Positions 17,093-25,852 of a stretch of 64,000 nt of DNA are shown piece after piece; within the stretch, counting starts at the first letter, position 1, and each line of letters opens with the position of its first letter. Origin of the DNA: Marinobacter orientalis (GTDB taxonomy: Bacteria; Pseudomonadota; Gammaproteobacteria; Pseudomonadales; Oleiphilaceae); contig NZ_SRZX01000008.1 in the NCBI RefSeq assembly GCF_004792665.1, positions 1 to 64,000 on the forward strand. The letters are read 5' to 3'. The position numbers and the translations under genes are program-made. The notes beneath the pieces were generated by a model, which was not told the DNA's origin, ran no database searches, and saw nothing but the letters and a program-made list of their open reading frames with translations.

Positions 17093-18355
17093 CTACAACC
17101 GCAAGTCGGCCTCACCCAAAGGCAATACACCCTTAAGATCAAACAACACGCCATTACCTTTCAGATATTCCCGCAATTCACCGGAAGAACGTTCCGCGTA
17201 TTCCCGGTGGGGAACTGCCAGAAGAACCGCGTCATATTGTCCTTTCTGCGGATCCGGATGCAATGAAATCCCGTACTCATGCTCAGCTTCTTCATTGTTC
17301 GCCCAGCAATCGGTAACATCCACTTTACAACCGAATTCAGACAACTCTTTAACCACATCAATAACACGGGTATTGCGAAGATCTGGGCAATTCTCTTTAA
17401 AGGTAAAGCCCATGATCAACACACGGGCATGGGCGATGGTATGCCCAGCCTTGATCATCGCCTTTACCAGCTCAGACGCCGCATAAGGGCCCATATTGTC
17501 GTTTACACGACGGCCTGCCAGAATAATATCCGGATGATAACCAACCGCCTGGGCCTTGTGGGTGAGGTAATAAGGGTCTACGCCGATACAATGCCCGCCA
17601 ACCAGGCCCGGTTTGAACGGCAGAAAGTTCCATTTGGTCGCAGCCGCAGCAATCACCTCATGGGTATCGATTTTAAGTTTCGAAAAGATCATCGATAACT
17701 CATTCATCAACGCAATATTCAAATCACGCTGGGTATTCTCAATCACTTTCGCCGCTTCGGCCACTTTAATGGAACTGGCTTTATGAGTGCCGGCGGTAAT
17801 AATGCCGGCATAAAGCTCATCCACTTCAGTGGCAATTTCCGGCGTTGAGCCCGAAGTCACCTTTTTAATGGTGGTTACCCGGTGTTCTTTATCACCGGGA
17901 TTAATCCGCTCCGGGCTGTAACCGGCATGGAAGTCCTGGTTGAAAACCAGGCCCGACACTTTCTCAAGGATAGGAACACATACCTCTTCGGTGGCGCCCG
18001 GATAAACCGTGGACTCATAAATAACAATATCACCACGCTTGAGCACTTTGCCCACACTCTCACTGGCTTTAACCAGCGGTGTTAAATCCGGGGTTTTGAA
18101 CTCATCAATCGGCGTGGGAACCGTCACAATATAGATCTGACAATCGCGAATACCCTCCAGGGAATCGGCAAAAGACAGACTCTTTGACGCCGCCAGCTCT
18201 TCCCCGGAAACCTCACGGGTAAAATCCACACCGTCTTTTAATTCAGCGATGCGCTTTGCATTGATATCAAAGCCAACAATGTCACGCTTTTCACCGAACG
18301 CTGCGGCCAATGGCAAGCCGACGTATCCAAGGCCGACTACGGCGATTTTTTTCAT
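17093..18355 (-). CDS. tviB: UDP-sugar 6-dehydrogenase (TviB/WbpO type)
   Basis: Cytoplasmic NAD-dependent dehydrogenase that oxidises C6 of a UDP-N-acetylhexosamine to the uronic acid; TviB/WbpO enzymes make UDP-GalNAcA or UDP-GlcNAcA. There is a Rossmann motif [11 protein letters not shown] at residues 7-17, a middle domain [22 protein letters not shown], and catalytic Cys256 in [12 protein letters not shown]. The 420-residue length fits. It follows the beta-CASP gene by 34 bp and ends with a terminator, as last gene of the minus-strand block. It is a different subfamily from the WecC at 49116. Confidence 0.88.
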   Translation of the reverse strand: MKKIAVVGLGYVGLPLAAAFGEKRDIVGFDINAKRIAELKDGVDFTREVSGEELAASKSLSFADSLEGIRDCQIYIVTVPTPIDEFKTPDLTPLVKASESVGKVLKRGDIVIYESTVYPGATEEVCVPILEKVSGLVFNQDFHAGYSPERINPGDKEHRVTTIKKVTSGSTPEIATEVDELYAGIITAGTHKASSIKVAEAAKVIENTQRDLNIALMNELSMIFSKLKIDTHEVIAAAATKWNFLPFKPGLVGGHCIGVDPYYLTHKAQAVGYHPDIILAGRRVNDNMGPYAASELVKAMIKAGHTIAHARVLIMGFTFKENCPDLRNTRVIDVVKELSEFGCKVDVTDCWANNEEAEHEYGISLHPDPQKGQYDAVLLAVPHREYAERSSGELREYLKGNGVLFDLKGVLPLGEADLRL

Positions 18356-18389
18356 AAATCCAAAAATCCTTTAATTACTGATAACGGGT

Positions 18390-19856
18390 TCAGGCCAGAC
18401 CGGGAATCATTATCCCTTTAAGGCCCGCGGAATGAAATTGGCTTTTCAGCGATTCTTTGGCGCTCGCATCCCCATGCACAATCCGGATTTCCGATGGCCG
18501 CGGTTCAATACCGCTGACAAACCGAACCAGATCCGATTGCCCGGCATGTGCAGAATAACCACCCACCTGATGCACCCGGGCGCGAATGTCATAACGTTCG
18601 CCATCCAGCTCCACCCAGCCACCACGTGGCCCGTAGGTCAGAATATCCCGCCCCGGAGTGCCTTTGGCCTGGTAGCCCACAAACAGCACATCATTGCGCC
18701 TGTCCGCCAGCATGGCCTTGAGATAGTTCACCACCCGGCCACCAGCGCACATCCCGGAGCCGGCCAGCACCACACAGGGGCGGTGCGATTTTGCCAGGTA
18801 GTCGACCGCGTTCAGATGGTCTTCGTGGGAGTTGATGACAGTGAGCTGCTCGAAGGACAGCGGGTGTCGGCCGTGGTTGACCAATTCGGTGGCTTCGGCG
18901 TCCCAGAAGGGTTTGAGGTTACGGTAGATTCGGGTGAAGGTGGCAGCCAGCGGTGAGTCGACAACGATTTCCAGAGTGTTCCAGGTCAGCGGGGTTGTCG
19001 GATTACTGCTTTGCCTCATCCGACCTTCGTAGGTCGGATTAGCATCGCCCTGCGATGCGTAATCCGACACTGCAAAATCCCCAAACTCCGCAATCAAACT
19101 CTCAATCTCATACAACAAATCCTGCGTCCGCCCGATACTGAACGCCGGAATCAACACCGTGCCACCATCCGCAAGCGCGTGCTCCAATACCGATTTGAGC
19201 CGATACCGCCGATCCTCCCGGCTCTCATGGTCCCTGTCGCCATAGGTGCTTTCAATCACCAACCGGTCCGCCCGTTCCGGTGGCCGGGGCTCCGGCAACA
19301 ATGGCGCATGGGGCGCGCCAAGATCCCCGCTGAACACAATCCGCTCAAACTCGCCATCGCTCTCGGCTTCACATTCCACATAGGCCGAACCCAGAATGTG
19401 CCCGGCCCGCTGCAACCGCACCGAAAGCGACCCGCCATCACCATCAAACACGGAATGCCACTGCCCATAAGGCACCGGCACAAGCCGGGACCGAATCAGC
19501 CCCAGCACCCGCTCAATCAAGGCCCGGTCCCGGGTGAAACCGATCTTCAGCGCATCCTCAAGAATCTCCGGCAGCATGATGGCCGAAGGCTCGGAACAGA
19601 TAATCGGCCCCTCAAACCCGGCGGCAAGAAGATAGGGAATGCGTCCCACGTGGTCGATGTGGACATGGGTAACCACCAGCGCGCGGATATGGCTGATGGG
19701 AAACTCGATGGAAAGATCCGAAGCAGTGGCGCGGTTACCCTCTTCCTCGCCCTGGAAAAGACCGCAATCAACCAGAATGCCGGAATTGCCAACAACCAGC
19801 TCATGGCATGACCCGGTTACGCCCGTCACCGCTCCGTGGTGTTTAATGTCAATCAT
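18390..19856 (-). CDS. Metallo-beta-lactamase/beta-CASP RNA nuclease interrupted in frame by a REP pair
   Basis: Zinc-dependent nuclease of the CPSF-like beta-CASP group, probably acting on RNA. Motifs: THVHIDHVGRIPYL (metal site), FSGDLG, ESTYGDRDHE, SGMCAGGRV (motif B region) and GGYSAHAGQ (motif C). At 488 residues it is longer than its paralogue at 53349 (453). The excess is residues about 263-287 (SDYASQGDANPTYEG and following), which are the translation of two opposed REPs at 18996-19069. The insert keeps the frame and falls in the linker before IVVDSPLA. Whether the protein is functional is open. It lies upstream of tviB in the same direction. Confidence 0.85.
   Translation of the reverse strand: MIDIKHHGAVTGVTGSCHELVVGNSGILVDCGLFQGEEEGNRATASDLSIEFPISHIRALVVTHVHIDHVGRIPYLLAAGFEGPIICSEPSAIMLPEILEDALKIGFTRDRALIERVLGLIRSRLVPVPYGQWHSVFDGDGGSLSVRLQRAGHILGSAYVECEAESDGEFERIVFSGDLGAPHAPLLPEPRPPERADRLVIESTYGDRDHESREDRRYRLKSVLEHALADGGTVLIPAFSIGRTQDLLYEIESLIAEFGDFAVSDYASQGDANPTYEGRMRQSSNPTTPLTWNTLEIVVDSPLAATFTRIYRNLKPFWDAEATELVNHGRHPLSFEQLTVINSHEDHLNAVDYLAKSHRPCVVLAGSGMCAGGRVVNYLKAMLADRRNDVLFVGYQAKGTPGRDILTYGPRGGWVELDGERYDIRARVHQVGGYSAHAGQSDLVRFVSGIEPRPSEIRIVHGDASAKESLKSQFHSAGLKGIMIPGLA
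18996..19069. repeat. REP pair inside a coding sequence
   Basis: A degenerate REP (18996-19027, TGTCGGATTACTGC to CATCCGACCT) abuts an inverted REP (19029-19069, GTAGGTCGGATTAGC to CGTAATCCGACA). Together they add about 25 codons to the nuclease gene with no stop codon in the used frame. Confidence 0.85.
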
Positions 19857-20014
19857 AATCCCTTACTGCTTATTGTGAATATTCGGTATCAAATTCGGGC
19901 CTACCATCCGCTATAAATCGGATGCGCATTCTCCGCATTGCGTGGTGGTAATTCTGACTTCTCGGCCAAAGCGCTCTGAATACATATACACTCTCTCCTT
20001 CCATGGATGAATGT

Positions 20015-20107
20015 TTGTCGGATTACGGCTTCGCCTAATCCAACCTACCACTGTTCACGGCGATAACCCGTAGGTCGGATTAGGCCCGCAGGGCCGTAAT
20101 CCGACAA
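20015..20107. repeat. Two opposed REP-like palindromes
   Basis: Copies at 20015-20048 and 20070-20107, inverted to each other. A right-end fragment of the 100-bp repeat (CCCGCCGGGCCAGCC) follows at about 20128. The remaining gap between the nuclease gene and the DUF2442 gene (19857-20146) holds nothing else. Confidence 0.8.
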
Positions 20108-20146
20108 AACCCCAAAAGCCACCCGCCGGGCCAGCCACCGCATTTG

Positions 20147-20398
20147 TCAGGCTGCGTGGTCTCGCTTGGAATGTGTATGATCGCCCTGCCCTGCCAACAA
20201 GCCCCGAACGCTGATATCCTCATCGAGCGAGTCCCAGTGAATGCCATGAACGCTCAGCTCAAAGTCATCCCGGGCGTTCTTGTCAGCGTGAAGCAGACGA
20301 GGAAACCAAGCCAGCGGAGCACCTATTGTGCGACCGTCCGAAAGCATGACCCAGAGATTGTCTTCATCGAACCAGACTTTTTCAGGCGAAATAGTCAT
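20147..20398 (-). CDS. DUF2442 domain protein
   Basis: An 83-residue protein with VWFDEDNLWVMLSDGRTIGAPLAW and GIHWDSLDEDISVRGLLAG, the conserved blocks of DUF2442. Genes of this family usually follow a DUF4160 gene in a two-gene module suspected to be toxin-antitoxin-like; the function is unproven. ATG 20398 lies inside the end of the disrupted DUF4160 gene (17-bp overlap), the normal arrangement for this pair. The C-terminal tail is His/Asp-rich. Confidence 0.8.
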   Translation of the reverse strand: MTISPEKVWFDEDNLWVMLSDGRTIGAPLAWFPRLLHADKNARDDFELSVHGIHWDSLDEDISVRGLLAGQGDHTHSKRDHAA

Positions 20399-20623
20399 GC
20401 CAAGCATCCTCTAACAGCTTCTGATTTTGTTCCGTCACCTCCAACAATACCCGAATCGTTCGGGCATCAAAACCATCATTGCATGCCAAAGATACTGAAG
20501 GCGACAGCCAGAACTTTGCTTCTTTGCCCGCTGCTCGAACATGAATATGAGCTGGCTCTAGCGGGTTACCTTCATTCGAGTAAAAAAGAACCTGAACCCT
20601 TGATACCTGAAAATTACTGGCAT
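20382..20623 (-). pseudogene. DUF4160 gene broken by a one-base deletion
   Basis: From ATG 20623 the reading begins MPVIFRYQGFRFFF, the DUF4160 start. It then runs into a stop after 21 codons because a T-run near 20581-20586 has six T. With seven T the frame would continue SNEGNPLEPAHIHVRAAGKEAKFWL and end at 20382 as a full 80-residue DUF4160 protein. The AHIHV motif and the overlap with DUF2442 confirm the identity. It may be a true frameshift mutation or a homopolymer sequencing error. Confidence 0.75.
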
Positions 20624-20653
20624 GCTGTCCTCTTAAATCTGCCTAAGCGTGGC

Positions 20654-20746
20654 TGTCGGATTACGGCTGCGCCTAATCCGACCTACCACTCCCCACGCGG
20701 ATAACCCCGTAGGTCGGATTAGGCCCGGAGGGCCGTAATCCGACAA
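20654..20746. repeat. Two opposed REP-like palindromes
   Basis: Copies at 20654-20687 and 20709-20746. They precede a full copy of the 100-bp repeat. Confidence 0.8.
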
Positions 20747-20770
20747 TTACCGAAATCCCCTCCAAAGCCA

Positions 20771-20872
20771 GAATCGGCCCGGCGGTGGGGTTACCTTTTC
20801 TGCCAGAAAAAGGTGTCTGAGCGCAGCGAGTTCTTTTTCCAAAGAAAAGGTAGCCCTGCCGCCGGGCCAGCC
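20771..20872. repeat. Approximately 100-bp dispersed repeat (copy 3)
   Basis: The best-preserved ends: GGCCCGGCGG on the left and CCGCCGGGCC on the right form a 10-bp terminal inverted repeat. Inside are the palindromes CTTTTTCCAAAGAAAAGG and CCTTTTCTGCCAGAAAAAGG. REPs lie on both sides. Confidence 0.8.
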
Positions 20873-20895
20873 TCATGAACCATCGGGCAAGAAAA

Positions 20896-20935
20896 TGTCG
20901 GATTACGGCCCTGCGGGCCTAATCCGACCTACGGG
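20896..20935. repeat. REP-like palindrome next to the transporter stop codon
   Basis: TGTCGGATTACGGC, loop, GCCTAATCCGACCTACGGG. It ends 1 bp before the stop of the sulfate-type transporter gene, so it lies in its 3' untranslated region. Confidence 0.8.
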
Positions 20936-20936
20936 G

Positions 20937-22706
20937 TCAAAACGCCCAGACGAAGGGAATCAGGCCGATTGCGGTCGAGCCCACCAGCAGGCTCAGCGGG
21001 AAGCCCAGGCGTACGTAATCCATGAACTGGTAGCGGCCAGGCCCATAGACCATCAGGTTGGTCTGGTAGCCCAGTGGGGTGATGAATGAGGCCGATGCGG
21101 CGAACATCACCGCTACTGCAAAGGGCAGGAAGTTGACGCCTAACTGCTCAGACACCGCCAGCGCGATGGGAAACATCAGCACTGCCGCCGCGTTGTTGGT
21201 AATGGCCTCGGTAAAGGCTGCCGTAAGAATATAAACCAGTGCCAGCGCCAGCCAGGGCGTCAGCGGGCCGAACAGGCCCAGGAGTCCATCGGCCACCCAC
21301 ACTGCTCCGCCGGTTTCCGTCATGGCCGTACCAAGGGCAAAGGACGACGCAATCACCACCAGCACCGGCAAATCCACACTGCGGCGGGCGCGGCTGGCGG
21401 TGATGCAGCCGCTGACAATCATGGCGCCGGCAGCCAGAAATGCAGCTTCAATGATCTGTAAGAGGCCAGTGGCACTCACCAATACCATCAGCAACAGAAT
21501 ACCCAATGCCCGGGGCGCCTTGCGGAAATCCGGTGGCGTGGAATCGTTCAGCCCGCTGACCAGCAGAAAGTCCCGCCGAAAGCGGTACTGCTCCACAAAC
21601 TCATGGCTGGCCTCCAGCAACAGGGTGTCCCCCATCTTGAAGGTAATATCCCCCAGCTTGCCGGGCACACGATTGCCCTCTCGGGAGACTGAAAGAATCG
21701 CGGCATTGAAGCGGGTACGGAAGCGGCTTTCCCGCACCGTCTTGCCCAGGGCCGGGAATTCCTGGCCCAGTACTACTTCCACCAGACAACGCTGATGGTT
21801 GGCCAGGTCCAGCTTCTGGATACTGGCCTGGGCGGGCTTCAGGCCCTGGATCCGGCGCAACTCACTGGCGCATTCCGGCGCCCCCACAAAATACAGCTTG
21901 TCGCCCGCCTGCAGCATCCGGTCCGGCTCCACCGCTGTGATCAGCCGGCCGCCCCGGTCGATTTCCGTCAGGTAGCCGTAATTCAGCGCCCGCAAACCGG
22001 CCTGGGCGACCGTCTTGCCTTGAATTGGCCCCGAGGCTTCCACTTCCACCTCAACCCCGTATTGCCGAACCTGCTCCAACTCCTCCTTCATGCCGCCACG
22101 GTCCGGCAGAACACGGGAAGCCACCAACACCAGATACACCCCGCCAACCAGCAACAGCGGCACCCCGACCCAGGCCAGCTCAAACAACCCCAGGTTAATC
22201 CCCAGACGCGTCTGCAGCATACCGTCCACCACCAGGTTGGTACTGGTGCCAATCAGCGTGCAGGTACCGCCCAGAATGGCGGCGTAACTAAGGGGTAACA
22301 GAAGGCGGGAGGAAGGAATGCCCAGGCGCTGGGCCCAGTCCTGAATCGCGGGAATGAACATGGCGACAACAGCGGTATTGTTCATGAAACCGCTGAGAAT
22401 ACCGGTGGGCGCCAGCATCCGCAGTTGCGCGCCTTTCTCGGTTTTGGGGTGGCCCAGCAATAACCGGGCAATCCACTGCACCGCCCCGGTCTCTTTCAAT
22501 CCTGCAGCCACCACATAGAGCGTAGCAATGGTAATCACCCCGGGGTTACCAAACCCCGCCAGTGCTTCAACCGGCCCCAGAATGCCGGTAATCAGCAGGA
22601 ATGCCAGGGCAGCCATCAGCACCAGATCGGCCGACACCCGGGTAATCACCAGCGCCGCAAGAACCGTAAACAGGGTAAGCAGGGTAACAATGGCTTCCCA
22701 TTCCAT
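20937..22706 (-). CDS. SLC13/DASS-family permease with central TrkA-C domains (probable sulfate transporter)
   Basis: A 589-residue inner-membrane protein. About six membrane segments in the N-terminal half include the SNT-type site MNNTAVVAMFIPAI and GTSTNLVVDG. Two cytosolic RCK/TrkA-C-like domains (about 210-390) follow, then a second membrane half with TEAITNNAAAVLMFPIA. This domain order is that of bacterial and algal SLT-type sulfate transporters. It lies 7 bp downstream of cysC, supporting sulfate as substrate (inference). Confidence 0.85.
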   Translation of the reverse strand: MEWEAIVTLLTLFTVLAALVITRVSADLVLMAALAFLLITGILGPVEALAGFGNPGVITIATLYVVAAGLKETGAVQWIARLLLGHPKTEKGAQLRMLAPTGILSGFMNNTAVVAMFIPAIQDWAQRLGIPSSRLLLPLSYAAILGGTCTLIGTSTNLVVDGMLQTRLGINLGLFELAWVGVPLLLVGGVYLVLVASRVLPDRGGMKEELEQVRQYGVEVEVEASGPIQGKTVAQAGLRALNYGYLTEIDRGGRLITAVEPDRMLQAGDKLYFVGAPECASELRRIQGLKPAQASIQKLDLANHQRCLVEVVLGQEFPALGKTVRESRFRTRFNAAILSVSREGNRVPGKLGDITFKMGDTLLLEASHEFVEQYRFRRDFLLVSGLNDSTPPDFRKAPRALGILLLMVLVSATGLLQIIEAAFLAAGAMIVSGCITASRARRSVDLPVLVVIASSFALGTAMTETGGAVWVADGLLGLFGPLTPWLALALVYILTAAFTEAITNNAAAVLMFPIALAVSEQLGVNFLPFAVAVMFAASASFITPLGYQTNLMVYGPGRYQFMDYVRLGFPLSLLVGSTAIGLIPFVWAF

Positions 22707-22713
22707 AGCTACT

Positions 22714-23334
22714 TTATGCTCCGATGGTCTGGGGCGGGGTAAAAATCAGTTGTCGTTCAAGCAGATAGTCAATCAACCGGTTTACACACTCATCAACCGA
22801 CATCTGCGACGTATCCAGGCGCACTTCCGGCCGCTCCGGCGCCTCGTAGGGGGAATCGATACCCGTAAAGTGCTTGATCGTGCCGGCCCTGGCCTTCTCA
22901 TAAAGCCCCTTCGGATCCCGCTGCTCACAGGTCTCAAGCGGCGTATCCATGAACACCTCAATGTATTCACCGGCCGGAAACAGATTGCGCACCAGACGCC
23001 TGTCGCTGGTGAACGGGGAAATAAAGGCACTGAGAACAATCATACCCGCATCGGTGAACAGCTTGCTCACTTCACCAATACGTCGAATATTCTCCACCCG
23101 GCCCTCGTCGGAAAACCCGAGATCCTTGTTAAGGCCATGGCGCACATTATCGCCATCCAGCAGGAAGGTGTGATAGCCACGCTCGAACAGCGCCACATCC
23201 AGCGCATTGGCAATGGTGGACTTACCGGAGCCGCTCAGGCCGGTAAACCACAACAGGCACGGGCTCTGGTTCTTGATGGAAGCCCGGTCTGCCCGGGTGA
23301 CTTTCTGGTGATGCCAGACAACGTTTTCAGACAT
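22714..23334 (-). CDS. cysC: Adenylylsulfate (APS) kinase
   Basis: Phosphorylates adenylylsulfate to PAPS, the active sulfate used for reduction or sulfotransfer. The 206-residue protein has P-loop GLSGSGKS at residues 32-39, LDGDNVRHGLNKDLGFS and FISPFTSDR, all standard. ATG 23334 (MSENVVWHHQKVTR) is the conserved start, although the frame extends 32 codons upstream. It forms an operon with the permease. No ATP sulfurylase (cysDN or sat) is nearby, so the pair seems dedicated to topping up PAPS, fitting the sulfotransferase at 44772. Confidence 0.96.
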   Translation of the reverse strand: MSENVVWHHQKVTRADRASIKNQSPCLLWFTGLSGSGKSTIANALDVALFERGYHTFLLDGDNVRHGLNKDLGFSDEGRVENIRRIGEVSKLFTDAGMIVLSAFISPFTSDRRLVRNLFPAGEYIEVFMDTPLETCEQRDPKGLYEKARAGTIKHFTGIDSPYEAPERPEVRLDTSQMSVDECVNRLIDYLLERQLIFTPPQTIGA

Positions 23335-23434
23335 GAAACAGCAACCTTGCTTGTGGAACTTTGTTTTTTCTATTCGGACGACAGGTGCATTCTCTCGTCC
23401 TAATGCATACTTGGCCGACGATACCCCCAATGCT

Positions 23435-23534
23435 CAATCGGCCCGGGGGTAGGGGTACCTTTTCTGCCAGAAAAAGGTGTCCGAGCGAAGCGAGTTCTTT
23501 TTCCAAAGAAAAGGTGCCCCTGCCGCCGGGCCAG
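23435..23534. repeat. Approximately 100-bp dispersed repeat (copy 4)
   Basis: Same elements as the other copies, with GGTGCCCC instead of GGTAGCCC near the right end. It lies upstream of cysC and is followed by a REP. Confidence 0.8.
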
Positions 23535-23560
23535 GCTCCATGCCCATCAGGCTAGTTTCT

Positions 23561-23594
23561 TGTCGGATTACGGCTTCGCCTAATCCGACCTACC
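23561..23594. repeat. REP-like palindrome
   Basis: TGTCGGATTACGGC, loop, GCCTAATCCGACCTAC, directly abutting the stop codon of the wbpM-like gene. It separates the glycan block from cysC. Confidence 0.8.
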
Positions 23595-25580
23595 CTACAC
23601 GGACAGGCGGTGCACCTTCTTATCGTCCTGGTGTTCGACCGTGGCAACGTTCGATTGGCCGCTGCACCAGACCAGGTCTTCCAGGTTGCCATTGGGCGCA
23701 TACCCCGTTTTTGCGTTTTTCAGTACCTCAATCACCGCACCGCAATCGAACGTCTGGCTGGCGCGCTGTAGCTGGCTCAGGAACTCTTCAACCCGCTCCC
23801 AGGGCAAAGATACTTCCCGTGCCATCATGATGCGTGGGTGCGAAGTGCCCTGGGGATCGTCACCAATAAGCAGCTCTTCGTAAAGCTTCTCCCCCGGGCG
23901 CAGGCCCGTGAAGACCACTTCAATATCACCAGCGGGATCGTCTTCGGTTTTCTCTTCCAGCCCCATCAGGTGAATCATCTTCCGGGCCAGGTCCGCAATC
24001 TTCACCGGCTCGCCCATATCCAGCACAAACACCTCACCCCCCACGCCAATACTGCCGGCCTGCAGCACAAGCTGGCTGGCCTCGGGGATGGTCATGAAGT
24101 AACGGATAATATCCGGATGGGTAACGGTAACCGGGCCGCCATCGCGAATCTGGTCCCGGAACAGGGGCACCACCGAACCGGAAGAACCCAGCACGTTACC
24201 AAAGCGCACCATGGAAAAAACCGTCTTCTGCTGCCGCTGCGCCAGCGCCTGCAACACCAGCTCTGCGAGCCGTTTGCTGGCACCCATCACATTGGTCGGG
24301 CGAACCGCCTTGTCGGTGGAAACCAGCACAAACCGCTCAACACCGGCGGCAATGGCCGCCTCCGCCGTGTGCCAGGTGCCGAATACATTATTCTGCACAC
24401 CTTCAATGACATTGTGCTCCACCAGCGGTACATGCTTGTAGGCGGCGGCGTGGTACACCGTCTCAACACCAAAGGCCCGCATCGCAGTCTCGCAGCGGCG
24501 ACGATGGTTCACATTGCCGAGCAGCGGGTGCAACTCTACCTCCAGACCCTCGATCTGGTTAATGGAGCTCAGTTCCCGCTCAATGGCGTACAGGGAAAAC
24601 TCGGACTGCTCAAACAGCACCAGCGTTCGCGGGCGGTGGCGAATGATCTGGCGACAGAGTTCAGAGCCAATCGAGCCGCCCGCGCCGGTCACCATTACAG
24701 ATTTCTGGTACAGGCTTTTGGCGACAACGGCAGAATCCGGCCGCACCGGGTCCCGCCCCAGTAGGTCCTCGATTTCCAGATCCCGAATGTCGTTAATCCG
24801 CGCCTGACCGGCCACCAGCTCCGACATGGAAGGCACGGTCTGAACCGGAATCGACAATGGCTCCAGTTGTTTCAGCAGCTTCTTGCGATCAATCTGCGAG
24901 TCTTCATCCAGCGCCAGCAGGATGCGCTGGACGCGGTGTCTGGGTATGTGTTTGGCGATGTGACTGATGCTGACTACTGGCAGGCCATTGATCGTAGACT
25001 TGTGGCTGGACCGGTCAAAGGTCACGAAAACTACCGGGCGGTATTCTGTGCCCTGCTCAAGGGCCGAGGCCAGCTGCATGCCGGTTTCGCCTGCGCCAAT
25101 GATAGCCACGGCCTCTTTCGCACGCTGTTTTGGGTGGTTCACGATCATCCGTACACTGAGGCGTGTGCCGCTTACAAACAGGAAGGCCAAGGCACCGTAT
25201 ATGATTGGAACGGAACGCGGCACAAACACCTGAAGCAGATAACCCAGCACGATTAGTGTGGTAGCGGACGCAACAACACCATAAATAATCGTCAGAAAGG
25301 CCTTGTCTCCAAGATAGCGAATCACCGCCCGATACAATCCGAGGCGGATAAATATCCCAATGGTGAACACGACCGTTATTGCCGCAACCGTCAGCTGACC
25401 TTGAGTTGGCAACCAGAGATGCTGCTCCAACCGCAACGCGAAGGCTGCCCAGATAGCAAAGAACAGGACAAAGGCATCTGAAAGTACAGAGATAATCCGC
25501 TTCTGAAACCTGGGTAGATTCAGAAAGGCCTTAACAACAAAATTTCTGCCCGCGTGTTTGTTCTGTTTATCTCTGCTCAC
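23595..25580 (-). CDS. wbpM: Membrane-bound UDP-GlcNAc 4,6-dehydratase (WbpM/CapD type)
   Basis: A 661-residue enzyme. Four N-terminal membrane segments (about 25-135) are followed by an NAD-binding fold (VAIIGAGETGMQLA, about 163) and a second catalytic Rossmann domain with VMVTGAGGSIGSELCRQ (about 297). The active-site region STDKAVRPTNVMGASKR has Met in place of the usual Tyr, as in WbpM/PglF enzymes. The product is a UDP-4-keto-6-deoxy sugar that leads to QuiNAc, FucNAc or bacillosamine. It is the last glycan gene before cysC; the adjacent reductase and sugar transferase match the wbpV-wbpL-wbpM arrangement. Confidence 0.92.
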   Translation of the reverse strand: MSRDKQNKHAGRNFVVKAFLNLPRFQKRIISVLSDAFVLFFAIWAAFALRLEQHLWLPTQGQLTVAAITVVFTIGIFIRLGLYRAVIRYLGDKAFLTIIYGVVASATTLIVLGYLLQVFVPRSVPIIYGALAFLFVSGTRLSVRMIVNHPKQRAKEAVAIIGAGETGMQLASALEQGTEYRPVVFVTFDRSSHKSTINGLPVVSISHIAKHIPRHRVQRILLALDEDSQIDRKKLLKQLEPLSIPVQTVPSMSELVAGQARINDIRDLEIEDLLGRDPVRPDSAVVAKSLYQKSVMVTGAGGSIGSELCRQIIRHRPRTLVLFEQSEFSLYAIERELSSINQIEGLEVELHPLLGNVNHRRRCETAMRAFGVETVYHAAAYKHVPLVEHNVIEGVQNNVFGTWHTAEAAIAAGVERFVLVSTDKAVRPTNVMGASKRLAELVLQALAQRQQKTVFSMVRFGNVLGSSGSVVPLFRDQIRDGGPVTVTHPDIIRYFMTIPEASQLVLQAGSIGVGGEVFVLDMGEPVKIADLARKMIHLMGLEEKTEDDPAGDIEVVFTGLRPGEKLYEELLIGDDPQGTSHPRIMMAREVSLPWERVEEFLSQLQRASQTFDCGAVIEVLKNAKTGYAPNGNLEDLVWCSGQSNVATVEHQDDKKVHRLSV

Positions 25581-25722
25581 ATGATTCCTCCGCTCTCACA
25601 ATCATCCCTTTTCTTTTTTACTTCGCCGAGTATAAAACTGTCCTACCAAGAACATAACATTAAACGCATGAAACCCTTCAGCCTCAGAATTGATGCAATT
25701 CGTTAATACGTCTCAAAAACTA

Positions 25723-25852
25723 TTATCTACCCACAATTTGCCCTATGATCTCTTTGATCGCCCGGCCACTCCCATCCAGCGTCTCGGTATCCTCAAGCCA
25801 GAGTGGCCAAGGGAGAGACGAGTGCGATAGCAAGCTTGGAGACAAGAAGCAT
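25723..25852 (-). pseudogene. Probable YdcF-like (DUF218) gene remnant
   Basis: An ATG overlaps the sugar-transferase stop region (TGAATG at 25855-25850) and starts MLLVSKLAIALVSPLATLA, like the first membrane helix of YdcF/ElyC-type proteins. After a frame change the sequence reads TETLDGSGRAIKEIIGQ and stops at 25723, resembling the C-terminal S-x-x-A-I-x-E-x-x-G end of the same family. The central domain is missing, so this looks like an internally deleted gene. Identification rests on short stretches. The rest of the gap to 25580 is AT-rich with no other feature. Confidence 0.35.

Noticed and set aside
19011..19811. 266-codon plus-strand frame over the beta-CASP gene
   Set aside because: Antisense to a gene with clear catalytic motifs.
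20015..20107. Regularly repeated palindromes considered as a CRISPR array
   Set aside because: Copies alternate in orientation, are irregularly spaced and scattered over the window, and no cas genes are present; they are REPs.
23335..23430. N-terminal extension of cysC by 32 codons
   Set aside because: Extension lies partly in repeat-flanking sequence and lacks homology; the conserved start is at 23334.
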